Positions 11,051 through 23,790 of a DNA stretch of 64,000 bases are shown piece by piece. Under the pieces are notes generated by a model that had not been told where the DNA came from, searched no databases, and was given only the letters and a program-made list of their open reading frames with translations. The translations under genes and the position numbers were made by a program. Every line of letters begins with the position of its first letter. Within the stretch, counting starts at the first letter, position 1. Source of the stretch: Actinernus sp. WN-2022 (lineage: Eukaryota > Cnidaria > Anthozoa > Actiniaria > Actinernidae); contig JAOWCC010001368.1 in the NCBI GenBank assembly GCA_030867875.1, forward strand, positions 3,968,965-4,032,964, given 5' to 3'.

Positions 11051-11518
11051 GCGGCTCGGTAAATATCCACCACTATTCACCTCCACTTCGGTGAATAATT
11101 GTTAATTATAACCCATCAAATATATTTTCTCGCGCGCGTGATTGGTTGAATGCATCACGTGACCCGATATTTTCTCTTCGCGAGCGGGAAATATCCTATA
11201 AATATTATATTTCAGCCAATCAGAGCTCAGCTTTACTATGAAATACAGGGCGGTATTTCATGGGTTTTCTATGAAATACAGAGCGGTATTTCATGGCTAG
11301 ATCAAGGCCAAACAAAGTGCAGGAAATTTCGAGCCCTTTCTCTATCAGCCAATAAGAATTCAACGTTTTGAATACATAATTAGCCTGCAGACGCGCGCGG
11401 CCGCCACTCGAACTGATTTGGATTTTCGGGCGAGAAAATTCGCAGTCTAACGTCCGGTAAGTTACTTTGTTTTCGTGATAAATCTTCTCGTAAATTTGTT
11501 ATTTATAGGATAATATGC

Positions 11519-11642
11519 ATGGTTATTTCATGGTTTTCTATGGAATACCGGCAAAAATTTCACTCGAAATTCATATTATTTTGGTATACAAATTTCTCAT
11601 GAAATATTCGCCGTATTCCATAGAAAACCATGAAATAAACAG
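11519..11642. repeat. Inverted repeat
   Basis: ATGGTTATTTCATGGTTTTC with TATGGAATACCGGC is mirrored by GCCGTATTCCATAGAAAACC with ATGAAATAAACAG. The region just left (11200-11310) holds three looser copies of the TGAAATAC.G.GCGGTATTTCATGG motif. Confidence 0.65.
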
Positions 11643-11682
11643 AAAATACATCCCCTGTGAGCGTATAAGCGCGCGTCAAAGA

Positions 11683-11870
11683 AAATATCTGAAGGATTAT
11701 AGCAACAATAACCTACATTGTGGCGTCAAAATATGCCCTGATATTTGTCCATGGACATTATTTGAACCTCAAAGCTGATAGTTCTCTTCTGTTCTCTTCT
11801 CGGATCAGATAATGTCCGCGGACGAAATATCAGGGCATATTTCGACGCCACAAATAGGTTATCAGAATTG
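11683..11870. repeat. Inverted-repeat element
   Basis: The stretch TTGTGGCGTCAAAATATGCC with CTGATATTTGTCC is mirrored by GGACGAAATATCAGGGCATA with TTTCGACGCCACAA. The separation is about 60 bases. A partial relative is at 4806-5040. Confidence 0.7.
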
Positions 11871-11920
11871 CTATTCACCGACACTGAAGCGAATAACTGT
11901 TTACTATTTTAAAATTGATA

Positions 11921-12586
11921 ATTGGGCCGCGTCAGGCAAAAGGGCCCGGACGACATAATATGTAAATGTATTTTGAAATTGTACCATGTTTTTATACTTG
12001 TGGTACGATTACAATATGCATCGCGAGCGCCACATTGTGCTACTAACAAGTAATGTTGATTTCATGAAATTGACCAGTGAAATCGAAGACGAAATTTACG
12101 ATATTTTTACGCGAGGGTGTGATTACAATTTTAGCACGCGCAAATGATTCTTTATCATCTGACGATTGTTTCAAGGTGTAACTTGGACTATTGCTAAAAT
12201 CATATTATGAGCAACGGGGAGTAGAATGACTGCAGAAAAGAAATATTTTGGCCAAAAAGTGATCATCTTGTTCAATCATCTTATTTATTTTTTACTCTTT
12301 AATGCCAGCAGGTATAAATGAATGTCATATATCAAAATCATCCCCTCTGACAGGATTCCTAATTTTTGTGGTCATATTTGTAATCAGGCCCTTGCATCAA
12401 AATCACGTCAATTTCACCCCTGATTTTTGTTGTCAATTTCTTGAAACTGACATTTATTGTTGGGAATGAAATGTAGCGCTTCTCGTCAAGAATACATACA
12501 AACTTCAACCTGTTATTAGGAATACCGTTGTAGGAATTATTTAATTTGAATGTCGCCCGGGCCCTTTTTGCCTGACGCGACCCAAT
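11921..12586. mobile_element. TIR element of 666 bp
   Basis: The ends ATTGGGCCGCGTCAGGCAAA and its counterpart TTTGCCTGACGCGACCCAAT are inverted repeats, continuing into AGGGCCCGG. An open frame on the minus strand (12359-12697) crosses the right end and has no recognisable domain. The function of the interior is unknown. Confidence 0.7.
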
Positions 12587-12910
12587 TGAAAATTTACTGT
12601 TGGCTGAGAAATTGGAGATCCAGCTTTGAAATTCAACAAAATATGCTAATTCTCGAAGATTACCTTTAAAATGGTGTTCTTGGCGGTTAGCTGTCAACTG
12701 AGAAATGGCCTAAATTTTAAGTGTTCACTGGTACCCATCCATCCAGACCCTAACCCATAGGGCAGTAAAATCAAATACCAAAGGCGAGTGATATGGTCTG
12801 ATTATTATACGACTTAATTGGCATTTTTGAGTGCATATATGGGCTAAAATTAGTGCAAACATGAGACCGTACATTTTGGATGAAGTGCAAAAGTGTTCGA
12901 TTTATACACC

Positions 12911-13390
12911 ACTTTCATACCTGCGTATTTCCATTTCAATAGTTTATCCACATGTACAGAAAATATGATCATTACCATGTGAAACAACATGTCGATATTA
13001 GTGAACTTGAGAAATTAGTATAGACCTTATTCATAACTGTGTATTCCCATTTCTATAGTTTATCCACATATGCATGTACAGAAAATACGATCATTACCAT
13101 GTGAAAGAGGGTTAAGAGCATGTACATATTAGTGATCTTGAGAAATTAGTATAGACCTTATTCATAACTGTGTATTCCCATTTCTATAGTTTATCCACAT
13201 GTACAGAAAATACGATCATTACCATGTGAAAGAGGGTTAAGAGCATGTCCATATTAGTGATCTTGAGAAATTAGTATAGACCTTATTCATAACTGCGTAT
13301 TCCCATTTCTATAGTTTATCTACATGTACAGAAAACATGATCATTACCATGTGAAATAGCATGTCCATATTAGTGATCTTGAGAAATTTG
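12911..13390 (+). repeat. Tandem repeat, about four units of 116-131 bp
   Basis: The landmark CATAACTG.GTATTCCCATTT recurs at about 12916, 13032, 13163 and 13288. Units differ by small insertions such as GAGGGTTAAGAGCATG. Non-coding. Confidence 0.85.
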
Positions 13391-14070
13391 AGTGATGTAT
13401 TTTAAAAAGCAGTTAAGTTTACATCCATGTGAAATTAGAGAGATTTGTATGAGAGGCCTTTCTAGTCTCGCTTTCATGTTTTTTTTTTACTAGACTTTCG
13501 TGTCAGTGGTAGCATTCGTTTTCCTCAACAGATTAATCTGCCAAATTATTCAAATTAGGAGGCGACTATTATGAACGGTGATGTATAAGAAAACAAGACT
13601 GTGGAAATTTTGAAGAGTTTTAAACTCTCACATCTAGTGAATATTTACCGAAACAAACTCAAGTTTCCGGCATGTGTCAAGATTTCATACATTTTACAGT
13701 GTGGACACTCCAACCGTGAATGGAAGTTGCTTTGTAAGACTTTATTTTAGACTTAATTTTCTCTGTTGTCCAATCAGCGATATTTCTGAAAACAATGAAA
13801 TCTACATTTATGCGACGCCATCCAATCATAATTAACGTTTTAAAAACCATTGCTTCGTATCACGCCTATGATTGGCTGCTGCTGAAAAAGGCGAAAAAAA
13901 CGCAATGATCGTTCACGGTTCGAGTATCCTTACTGTAACAAGTGTATACGGTTTAACGCTAATCCACCGTACTGAAAAAAAAATGCGGCTTGTACCTTTG
14001 CCCACAATCCTTTGCGTGCGAAAATCTTTAAATCCGTTATAAAATCGTTGTAGAGGTTTTAAATCTTTAA
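13391..14070. other. Unassigned
   Basis: No coding segment or repeat that I can define. Confidence 0.4.
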
Positions 14071-14512
14071 AACAAGCCAGTACAAGTGTTGTTGCCAATA
14101 CACTGTCATTGAAGAGGACAGGGAATTTCTACGTGTTATCCTAATAACAAGCCAGTACAAGTGCTGTTGCCAATACACTGTCATTGAAGAGGACAGGGAA
14201 TTTCTACGTGTTATCCTAATAACAAGCCAGTACAAGTGCTGTTGCCAATACACTGTCATTGAAGAGGACAGGGAATTTCTACGTGTTATCCTAATAACAA
14301 GCCAGTACAAGTGCTGTTGCCAATACACTGTCATTGAAGAGGACAGGGAATTTCTACGTGTTATCCTAATAACAAGCCAGTACAAGTGCTGTTGCCAATA
14401 CACTGTCATTGAAGAGGACAGGGAATTTCTACGTGTTATCCTAATAACAAGCCAGTACAAGTGCTGTTGCCAATACACTGTCATTGAAGAGGACAGGGAA
14501 TTTCTACGTGTG
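14071..14512. repeat. 75-bp minisatellite, six near-identical units
   Basis: The unit start AACAAGCCAGTACAAGTG recurs every 75 bases at 14071, 14146, 14221 and onward. The units are almost identical. Because 75 is divisible by three, the minus strand stays open for 168 codons, giving a repeated 25-residue peptide. I regard this as a by-product rather than a gene. Confidence 0.92.
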
Positions 14513-15000
14513 TTTTTGACTGTGTTAGGTTCGCAAGGGATTGTGGTCAAATGTACATCCGCCACCTTTTTTGGTGCGGTGGATTACTTCCCTATACTAT
14601 TTATACTCGTCGTACGAGAACGTTTCAAAATCCTCTATCTTTCTTTGAGGAGTTCCCATTCCCATTTGCACGCTGGCCAATTGGGGCAAACATGCAATAT
14701 GGCGGAAAATACAGTGCTTGTATGAGAATCTAGTGTAAAATATTTTGTCCAAAATCCTTTCTTTGAAACTTTCGAATCCTGAAACTAAAGGAACTTTATA
14801 TGCCAAAAGTTTTTTTTATTCGTAAAATTTCAAGGCTGTAAGCACCCTATGAATGATTCAGTCTGGAGTTGAATTGCTCACATATTTTTTGTTAAAATTC
14901 GCGATGAAATTACAAGGAAACATACATGAAAAGTAAAATTGGATTGCAGGGCTCACAAGATGTCTAATACCCTCAAATGTCATCAAATTTCATACACCTT
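14513..15000. other. Unassigned
   Basis: No gene or repeat with defined ends. Confidence 0.4.
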
Positions 15001-15049
15001 TTAATAAGTGGTTGGAATTCAATTATAGTGACGTCAATCGCTCGTTTTT

Positions 15050-15915
15050 AGTAAGAAGCTTCGGACACGTGCCACACTTTAATATGATCTCTAACATTGT
15101 ACAATATGATACTCAGATACTTGGAGTAACAACAAACCTAACTTTAAAGAGGCAAACAAGTGTCTTTATCACCAGAAGTCTTAGGAAGGAAGGTTGTAGT
15201 CAAGAGGAACTGGACAATCTTTTTAAATCACTTGTGTTACCTAAATTAATCTACGGTCTTTCAGTATAAGGTAGCAGTGAATCTAACCTTACCACAGGCC
15301 AGCGCTTCCTAAAAAGATGCTATAAAAGAAAGTATTCTTCTCAGCTTTTTTCTATCCATGATTTACTAGAAAGACTGAAGCGACCGACGCATATTTAATA
15401 ACGTCAAAAAGATTAATTACCTCCATTAAGATCCGTCACGGCCCATAGCTAAACCATTATCAATGTTGTAAAAACTAGGCAATATTCTATTGTTCAGTGG
15501 CAGTAGCCTTTGGCACATAACAAGGTTCTAAATAATAAATTTCTTAAATCCACTGAAACTGGGTTTTAAAACTTTTGTGTGAAAACATTTCGTCCAATCA
15601 GAAGAGTCCAAAACAATAAACAAGAAAGTTTTTTAATTTTAAAATATTTCCCACGTACGTTGATTTTTTGTAATATTTAACGTTATGAGAGTTTTCACTA
15701 GATGCAATTCAAATCTGTTTAAAAAATGAAAGGAAATAATATTCTTCTTCAGCTTTTGATAGATTTTGATGTCCGTAAGCCAATGAGGTGGACGATTGAA
15801 ACACTACCACAATTAGCACTTTCTGTATTCCTTGCCGTTGGACTGCCTTGTTCAAAGCCGAACTATAACTTGATATATCCCAGAGTCAACACAGAGCGTT
15901 TAAAAAAAACTCTAT
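15050..15915 (+). pseudogene. Non-LTR retrotransposon 3' relic
   Basis: The frame at 15110-15270 reads ILGVTTNLTLKRQ, GCSQEELDNLFKSLVLPKLI and YGLSV, and after a stop continues in kind with RFLKRCYKRKYSS. This is the post-catalytic region of a LINE reverse transcriptase. A short C-terminal piece, PRVNTERLKK, appears at about 15870-15905. Stops and a gap of unrelated sequence separate the pieces. Confidence 0.65.
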
Positions 15916-16198
15916 AAATAGCTATAGGTTAGTACATATTTAAGTACAATCTAAAGTAGTTCTTAATTCGTAGTTTTTTCTTTTATCCATGTGTTATGCG
16001 CTAAATGTATTGTGACATCTGATATGTATAATATATTGATTATTCTTACAGTCAAACTGATTAAAATGGTGTATAAGCCCTATGCCGTTGATTTGGGTGC
16101 AGTAAAGTATTATTTTTAACTCTTATTTTTCACATGGATCAGTTTTCTTTGTTCTTTTCGGGGAATGTATCTCTTAACCCCTGCACAGTAGTTGACTT

Positions 16199-16688
16199 CG
16201 TAGTTCTTGACCGCCATTTTGAAAGGTAACCAAGCCTTTGGTGACATCGAGGCTGTAGTTAGAGGCTTTTTCTAGTTAACTAGCCTGCGTCGCATCCGAA
16301 CTGAATCTCAGACCTGTAGAATATGTCATAACAAGATAAATATATGAAAATGTGCGATCTCATACTTCTCTGTCAAGATCATGCCCTATTCGGGCGGCAC
16401 ATACCCGGCGTATATAAAACGTATAGCTTATCAGATATGTGATCCTCCCCCCTCCCCTCCGGGTGAACTTGTAGTGGGATCGAGGCTAATGAGTCACGTG
16501 ATAGAGAGAGCGAGGAAGACGCACATGGCGCGAGGATGTAAAAGTACAGTATGATTTAGGTCGTTTATACACTCGTTAATAACGTTAAGTTAGAACTCCA
16601 TCTTCTCCCGGTAGCAGCTAATCCCCGTCCGTCTACGAACGCCATCCTCTATTCGAGGCTAAGGCTTGGTTACCTTTCAATAACTACG
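16199..16688. mobile_element. Probable MITE with degenerate TIRs
   Basis: CGTAGTTCTTGA with GAAAGGTAACCAAGCC on the left is mirrored by GGCTAAGGCTTGGTTACC with TTTCAATAACTACG on the right. The left arm has about nine extra bases. No coding content. It lies just downstream of gene B's stop codon. Confidence 0.55.
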
Positions 16689-16738
16689 AATTGGACTATT
16701 CCAAAGACAGAGGAATATTGCAACATATGAAACTTCAT

Positions 16739-17132
16739 TCACGGTAGCCGGGAACAGTTATCCTGGCAGATAGTTGTAACCTGACCATGGATACTCTGTG
16801 AAAGGACATCCTGCCAATTTATGTAATTCCCTTCCCCCACGTGGCATTCCTTTGCCATTGATAGGATCTCGTGTTTAGGAAGGACTTTATCCCAAAGGTT
16901 AACATTTGTCATGTTACCAGCAAAGCTCTGACTGTCCTCGAATCCACTCAAGTATCCATCTAACTCCTGTCCGAGAACAATGCCTCCATTAGTTATTTGC
17001 GAGCCCACATGATTGTTACGGGTTGAAACGTAAATTCTGCCGTCGACGAAGATGTTTAGTGTACCATAAATATTCTCCCATGACGCACACACGTGATGCC
17101 ACTTGTTGTCGCTTATTCTGGCATTGATCCGC
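16739..17132 (-). CDS. Gene B exon 5: C-terminal half of pentraxin domain
   Basis: The acceptor is TCTTCCCTTTTTTTCAG and the exon starts in phase 2, completing the Lys codon left by exon 4. It encodes WHHVCASWE, matching the pentraxin HxCxSW signature, then FVDGR, LGQELDG and GFEDSQSFAGN, then NLWDKVLPKHEI. The E-x-D and FE..Q positions correspond to calcium ligands of C-reactive protein, so calcium binding should be retained. The stop follows DNCSRLP. Confidence 0.9.
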
Positions 17133-20100
17133 CTGAAAAAAAGGGAAGAACCAGTGAAAAAGTTTGTATGGGGATATTTCTGCAATCGACCTCATTCATA
17201 ATTTGGAAGATTAATCAGTAGAGGGAAACTGATGCTACCACATAAAATATTTTGTGATGAAAAATAACGACAAATAGAATGTGTTTGTCTCGGAACTAGC
17301 TGATAGTTGTGTTGAGTCTCATTCAACTGTGAACTAGAACTAAACATACGAAAGCCCGTGTACAAACATGTGTTTCCAAGATGGCCGCCACCTGTCTCGT
17401 CCCTGACCTGAGCCCGCGATACAATCCATGATGCATTGCGCGGCCTGGTAATTATGACATGTACTGCGCAACATGATAATATAACATCCCTTTCCCCTTA
17501 TTTGAAACTAAAGGGTAACCGTAATATGCATACAAGGTAAACATGATCTTAACTTAAACACAAGTTCATGCAATGATAACGAAAAATGTTCATGTCAGCG
17601 TTCATGAATCAGTTCTATGTTGTATAAGAGGCTGCCCATGCTGGGGGTTTCCTGATCCGACCTGACCTGCGAACCTCTGTTGTAGGGCATGGCCTGTACG
17701 TCAGTAGTGCCCACAGTAGACTTCTCTTGGTACATGTTTACTGCAACTACCTCTGTGTCCTCTGGTGTTGTAGTAGTTGCTTCTGTTGGTAACATCTTAC
17801 AGGTACTTTGGTAACATCTTACAGGTAACTTATGAATTGGGATCAACAGTAGGGACTGGAATTTCACTACCTTCTTCTCTCCTGCGGCCCTGTGGGTGAT
17901 CTAGATGTCTCTTCAAGATTCTGCCATCCTGGGGTCTTACCAGGAATGTCACTGGACCTAGTTTTTCTTCTAGCAAACCAGGCAGCCATTTGGGGGTCCC
18001 TGCGAAACTATTTGCCCATACTGGGTCTCCAACAAACGATATAGTCTTGTTTCAAGGTTCCCCGAAGTTTTCTTGAGGTTTTCCTTGATGGTCTGGACTG
18101 CTCTTTCTGCGAGTCCATTGCTTGCTGGATGATAGGGTGAGGTCCTGATGTGCTTAATACCATTCATGACACAGAAATTTTGAAATTGTCCGAGACAATA
18201 ACATTCGGAACACCATGCGTGGCAAAGCTCTGCCTCAGCTTACCAATCGTTGCTGAAGAAGTTGATGTGGACATTACAAAAGCTTCTAAATACTTGCTGT
18301 GTGCATCAACTATGACCAAGATCATTTTTCCTTCGAAAGGTCCCGCAAAATCAATGTGTAACCGATACCACGGTTTTCCTGGCCATCCCCATGGGTGAAT
18401 ACTTGCCCTAGGAGGAGATTCCCTGTTTTTCTGACATGTCTGACAGTCCCGTACCCTTGATTCGATATCGGCATCAACTCCGGGCCACCAGACATAACTC
18501 CGGCCTAATGCTCTCACTCTAGATATCCCTGGATGTCCCTCATGCAACTCATCTACTATTGCTGCATCTCTACCCGCTGGAGGTATTATCACCCTAGAAC
18601 CCCACAGCACACATCCATTCTGACATGAAAGCTCGCTTAGAATAGGGTAGCAGGTGTTCATCAACTTTATCAGGCCACCCTCCCATCACCGCCTTTAGTA
18701 CAACTGAAAGCACAGGGTATCTAGCCGTCCAGAAGGCTATATATGCGCTCTGCGGTCACTGGTGTGCACTGTAGTGAAGTCATTGTTAGAACCACCTCCC
18801 TGGGGTTGGTAACTGATTCGGTGTCTCGTTCAATGGTAAACGACTTAGTCCATCTGCATTGCCCATCTGAGGCCCCGGCTGGTACTGATAATTGGCTGGT
18901 GTTAAAGCCCATCGCTGAATCCTGGAACTTGCCATGGAAGAGATTGCTTTATCCTCTTTCAGCAAACCCAGTAGTGATTTGTGGTCTGTCTTGACTGTAA
19001 ACTCGCGACCATAAATGTATTTATGGAACTTAGTTACTCCAAAGATTAGTGCTGAGTCAATTTGAGATTAGTCAATCTGAGCATACTGTTTTTCAGCCTA
19101 AGCTAATGTCCTCGACGCAAATGCTATGGGTCGCTCTGATCCATCTTCCAGCCTGTGGGATAGGACTGCCCCGACCCCATATGGAGAAGCATCACAGTGT
19201 AACAGGAGGGGCAGTGCTGGATTACAGTGTACTAGCAACTGCTGTGACTGAAGAAGTATCTTCGACTCTTCAAATGCATTCTGCTGAGTTGGCCCCCACT
19301 GCCACTCTGCATCTTGGTGAAGCAACTGGTACAGTGGTCCTATCACAGTGCTTAGGTTCTTCACGAACTTGTGATAGTAGTTGAGTAAGCCTAAGTAGCT
19401 TCTCAGTTCTGCAGTATCCTTTGGCGGTGGAGCTTTCTCAATGGTCCGCACCTTCTCTGGAGTAGGATGAATACCCTGTGCATCAATCACGTGTTCAAGG
19501 TATGTAATTGAATCTTGCTTGAAGACACATTTTCTCCTTTGAGTCGTAGACCTGCTGTTTCTAAGCGCCTAAGTACCCCCTAAAGATTTGCATTGTGCTA
19601 TTCAGCTGTTCTCCCTGTCACCAAAATGTCATCTATGTAAACAGCTGTCATTGGTACTCCATGGACAACTTCGGTTCCATGGTCCTTTGGAAGATCTCAG
19701 GTGCTGCTGAGATTCCATAAGGAAGTCTGGTATACACAAACAGTCCTTTTGTATTAATTTCTGTAAGAAGCTGAGATTCCTCATCTAGGGTCAGCTGTTG
19801 ATATGCATGACTTAAGTCCAATTTGGTGAAGTATTTGCCTCCAGACAGCTTGGCATATAGATCCTCAACATTTGGTATTGGGTAGCTATCGATCCTCATC
19901 GCTCTATTAACTGTTAGCTTATAATCACCACAGATGCGGATTTTCTCCGAAGCTTTGAGAACTGGGACTATGGGAGAGGCCCAGCCTGGAAATGTTAGAC
20001 TTGATGACTCCCTCTCGCTCGAGCCGTTTCAATCTCTCTAAGTGCCAATGGCACTGTTCTAGGCTTCATGAACTTTGGTGGAAGTTCGGCGTCAACACTA

Positions 20101-23100
20101 AGTTTCACTCTCTTTCCAATAAGGGTACCCAACCCTGGCTTAAAAAGATCTGGGTATTGCACTTCATATGGCTCTCTTTCTGTGCTGACTTTGTATACTC
20201 TAGTCCAGTCTATTTGCAGCTTGTCAAGCCAGTCTCTTCCTAGTAAGTTTTGTCCAGGGCCTAATACTACAAGTAGTGGCAACCTGATGGTTTTTCCTCC
20301 TTCAGTGATCTCAAGCTCAGACTTGCCAATCGGTTTGATGATTTCTCCTGAATAAGTGCGAAGGTTTGGTAGCTCAGAAGTGTTGAGTGCCAACGTCTCT
20401 TTCCCTTCCTTCAAGGCCTGAAATTGCTGCTCGCTGATTAAGGTGGAAGTTGCACCCGTGTCTATTTCTAGGGTAGTAGCAATTCCATTAAGTTCCAGGG
20501 AACACTTATAACGTTGCACATAACCCTTTGTGCTGGGTGGAGATGCTGTCTGATACAAATCTAGGTTGAAGCATCCAGATATTGTTGTGGAGTGTCCACT
20601 GGATGTTTAGTATCATGAAGGTCTTGAGTCACAAAGTTAGTATGCTTGTCATCACGTAATCTGCATACCTTGGCGAAATGGTTTTTCTTCTTGCAATCTC
20701 TGCACTCTTTACCCCATGCTGGACATTTGGTTTTGCTTTCATGTGGCCAATTTCCCCCACAACCATGACAAATTGAGGACTGCTTCTTATCCTTCCGGCT
20801 ATCAGGGTTTCTTTTTCCCTTGTGTTGTTTATGGAAAGTAAGTTTATTTACCTTAGCTTCACCCGGAGCCATTGAGGACACCATTATTTTTGCCTGAGCA
20901 GTAGCTGCCTCCAACGCACGTCCATATTTCTCTAACTTTAATTTCAGTTCTGTTAAACCCCTTTCTCTTACTTTTGGGTGTGAGCACTTCTAGATAATTT
21001 GAGACTTTATTTCTTTGTCTAAATCAGTAAACTCACAGTTTTTCGCCAGCTGCCTTAGTCTTGCTGCGAACTTGTCCAAGGTTTCCCCTGGAGCCTGGCT
21101 AGCTTGTCGGAAGAGATATATCTCGTACTCCACGTTTCGTTTTGGCGCGAAATAGTTGTTTAGCCTTTGCTTCAGCTCATCATACGACTCAGTTTATCGC
21201 TATGTTCCAGCGACAGGTTAATCTCAAAGACTTCCTCTCCAGCGTAGTGAAGCAGGCCGGCCTTTTTCCTCTCATTCTCGGAGATACTTTGAGCCACTAA
21301 ATAATTATCGAGGCGAGCAACCCACTTTTGCCATCTAGTCGCCGCCGACTCACTCGGAGTTGGTTCAAAAGGCTTCAAACTGTGGAAGTTCCATATCTTG
21401 CCCTTGAAACTTGCTACGTAATACGTGGATGCCAAAACTTATCCTCGTCGCCAATTGTTGAGTCTCATTCAACTGTGAACTAGTTATCTTTAATAAAACT
21501 AAACATACGAAAGCCCGTGTGCAAACATGTGTTTCCAAGATGGACGCCACCTGTCTCGTCCCTGACCTGAGCCCGCGATACAATCCATGATGCATTGCGC
21601 GGCCTAGTAATTATGACATGTACTGCGCAACCTGATAATATAACAAGTTGGAAATTTGATGTTCTTAAAACTAACATATAATTTTATGCGTTCTCGGGCT
21701 TATGTTTGTTTTAAGAACATCAAATTTCAGCCGGCAACGATCAGCCGATAGTTCCTCGATGAACACACTCTATTTGTGTAATATTCTTTATAGCCGATAG
21801 TGCTTCGACAAACACACACTATTGATATTATAGATATTTTAGATAGTCTAAGCCAATCATGTTGCTGGATTGACAATAGAATGCTAGTATGAGCCCATAA
21901 CTAGTAGCGTCCGCATATCTCCTATATATAGCTGTCACAGCGTTTTCACAAGTTGGGCAAATTTTAGATCATTTTTGCCGCCAATTAGTGGGTTGCACCA
22001 GCGGCGGAACAAAATATGCCTCATTAGCTACTTTTGTTATACCCACAACATGACTACTACGCTTTTGTTATTTTATTCAATTAGGAATGATTGCAACCCA
22101 AGAATAGCGGGAAACCGATTTAAAAATAACCTTACTTGTGAAAACGCTGTGCCATATAGACCTAGATGCTCCTAGTTATGGGCTCCAATATGAGTCTAAT
22201 AATTAATGTTAGTATAAACCAACTAGTGGATTATTACAAATCCTGCATTCTGATTGGCTACCCTACTATTGGTCTATTTGTGATAGCCCATGGTAGAGAA
22301 AAACCGAACGCATTTTCAGGAAATAATTTTTCGACAGTTTTTCAACTTCAATTTGTTTCTTTCTATTATTTTCTACTGTCCGACTAGTTAGTTTATACTA
22401 AAACAATTAGACCTCTCGCCCTCATGAGTTACGAGTTAAATAGCCCATTCGGCTGCGCCTCATGGGCTATTGACTCGTAGCCCATTCTGGCTGCGGGTGT
22501 AATTGTTAAATAGTACATGACTGTGTATTCACTTTGCAGCTCCTTTAAAGTAAAAGTGAGCGTCATCTCTCTTGATCTCGATCGCAATCTCTCCATGTCT
22601 GTTGGTAGTTGAAAGTGCAAATGGATGATGACCGTTTCCGATCAAGTTGGGGTTTATTTGCAGCCACATGCTCAATGTAAATGCTCTGAGGTTAATGTTT
22701 TTGTTTTTGTAGATTACGTAATCCTTTTTTGATTTTCTGGGAAAGCGAAGAATCTGCAATTCTGCGAAAATAAACATACATACAAACAGATAATTAGTAT
22801 AATCACATTGCTTAGTTAATAACGATATCAAGTTAATTCTGAACATCGACAAGTTAGAGTCCTGATGAAAACACTCTATTGTCTAAACAAATGACTAAAC
22901 ACTCTTCCGCTCTCGACAGAATCGACAATTTAGTGGCATGGTGAACTAGACATTATACAATAAACGACTTGTGTCGCTGTGATATTAATTTATTAATCAG
23001 TATTAATATATATGTAAGCCCCAATTAATTAGATGGAATCATTGCCTAGATGGAATTCAATAACTGGTAGAATCAAGGGAAATCAGTACAAACGCGGCGG

Positions 23101-23747
23101 GTGTAAAGTACAGGTCAGGTTATAGGTCAGGTCAAAGGTCAGATCACTTATTGTTTACCTGTGAACTCTAGCTCTAGGTGAGTGAGAACCCGTCGTTTAT
23201 TTGTGAGCTCATCCGATGGTTAGGGTTAGGTTTTAGGTTAGGGTTAGGATTTGTCTTAGAATTAACAACCTGACCTGTGACCTGACCTGTGACCTGACCT
23301 GTGACCTGTACTTTACACCCGCCGGTACAAACGCCTGATTTCAATAGTGCGCGCGCAGGTGCAGCACTTTTTCAGGCACGTCACGTCGCGTGTCACGTCA
23401 CGTCGCGTGCGTCACGTCACGTCGCGTGTCGTGCGTCGGGGTTTGGGCGCGAGGGAAACCGGAAGTTGTCATCCTTTATGTATGGTGCTCCGCAATAACA
23501 AGAAAGTGTGTATGTCGAGAAACTATCGGCTGATAATTGCCCGCGGAAATTTGATGTTGTTAAAACAAATATAAGCCATAATATGAGAGAGAAGTTCGAG
23601 GGCTTATATGCTAGTCAGTAAGAACATCAAATTTTCAAAGGAAATCTACTAATTTCAACATCAAATTTCCAAGGGAAACCGCCTCCCGTTTGGCTCAGTG
23701 GTTAAGCTCTGGTCTGTCGTGCGGGAGGTGGTGCGCGGGTTTATACC

Positions 23748-23790
<43 letters not shown>

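Larger units (their letters stand above)
17310..21645 (-). mobile_element. Ty3/gypsy LTR retrotransposon, complete but decayed
   Basis: The element runs on the minus strand, 5' LTR 21645-21456 and 3' LTR 17486-17310. It has TGTTG...AACA ends, 5-bp target duplications AGTTG and a polypurine tract at 17487-17499. Domain order from the 5' end is gag with zinc knuckles, aspartic protease, reverse transcriptase, RNase H and integrase, the Ty3/gypsy order. Frameshifts and stops break every domain, so it is not autonomous. It lies in the last intron of gene B in the same orientation as the gene. Confidence 0.95.

Noticed and set aside
12359..12697. 112-codon minus-strand frame
   Set aside because: It crosses the right end of the TIR element 11921-12586 and shows no domain.
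14059..14565. 168-codon minus-strand frame
   Set aside because: It is entirely a translation of a 75-bp minisatellite.
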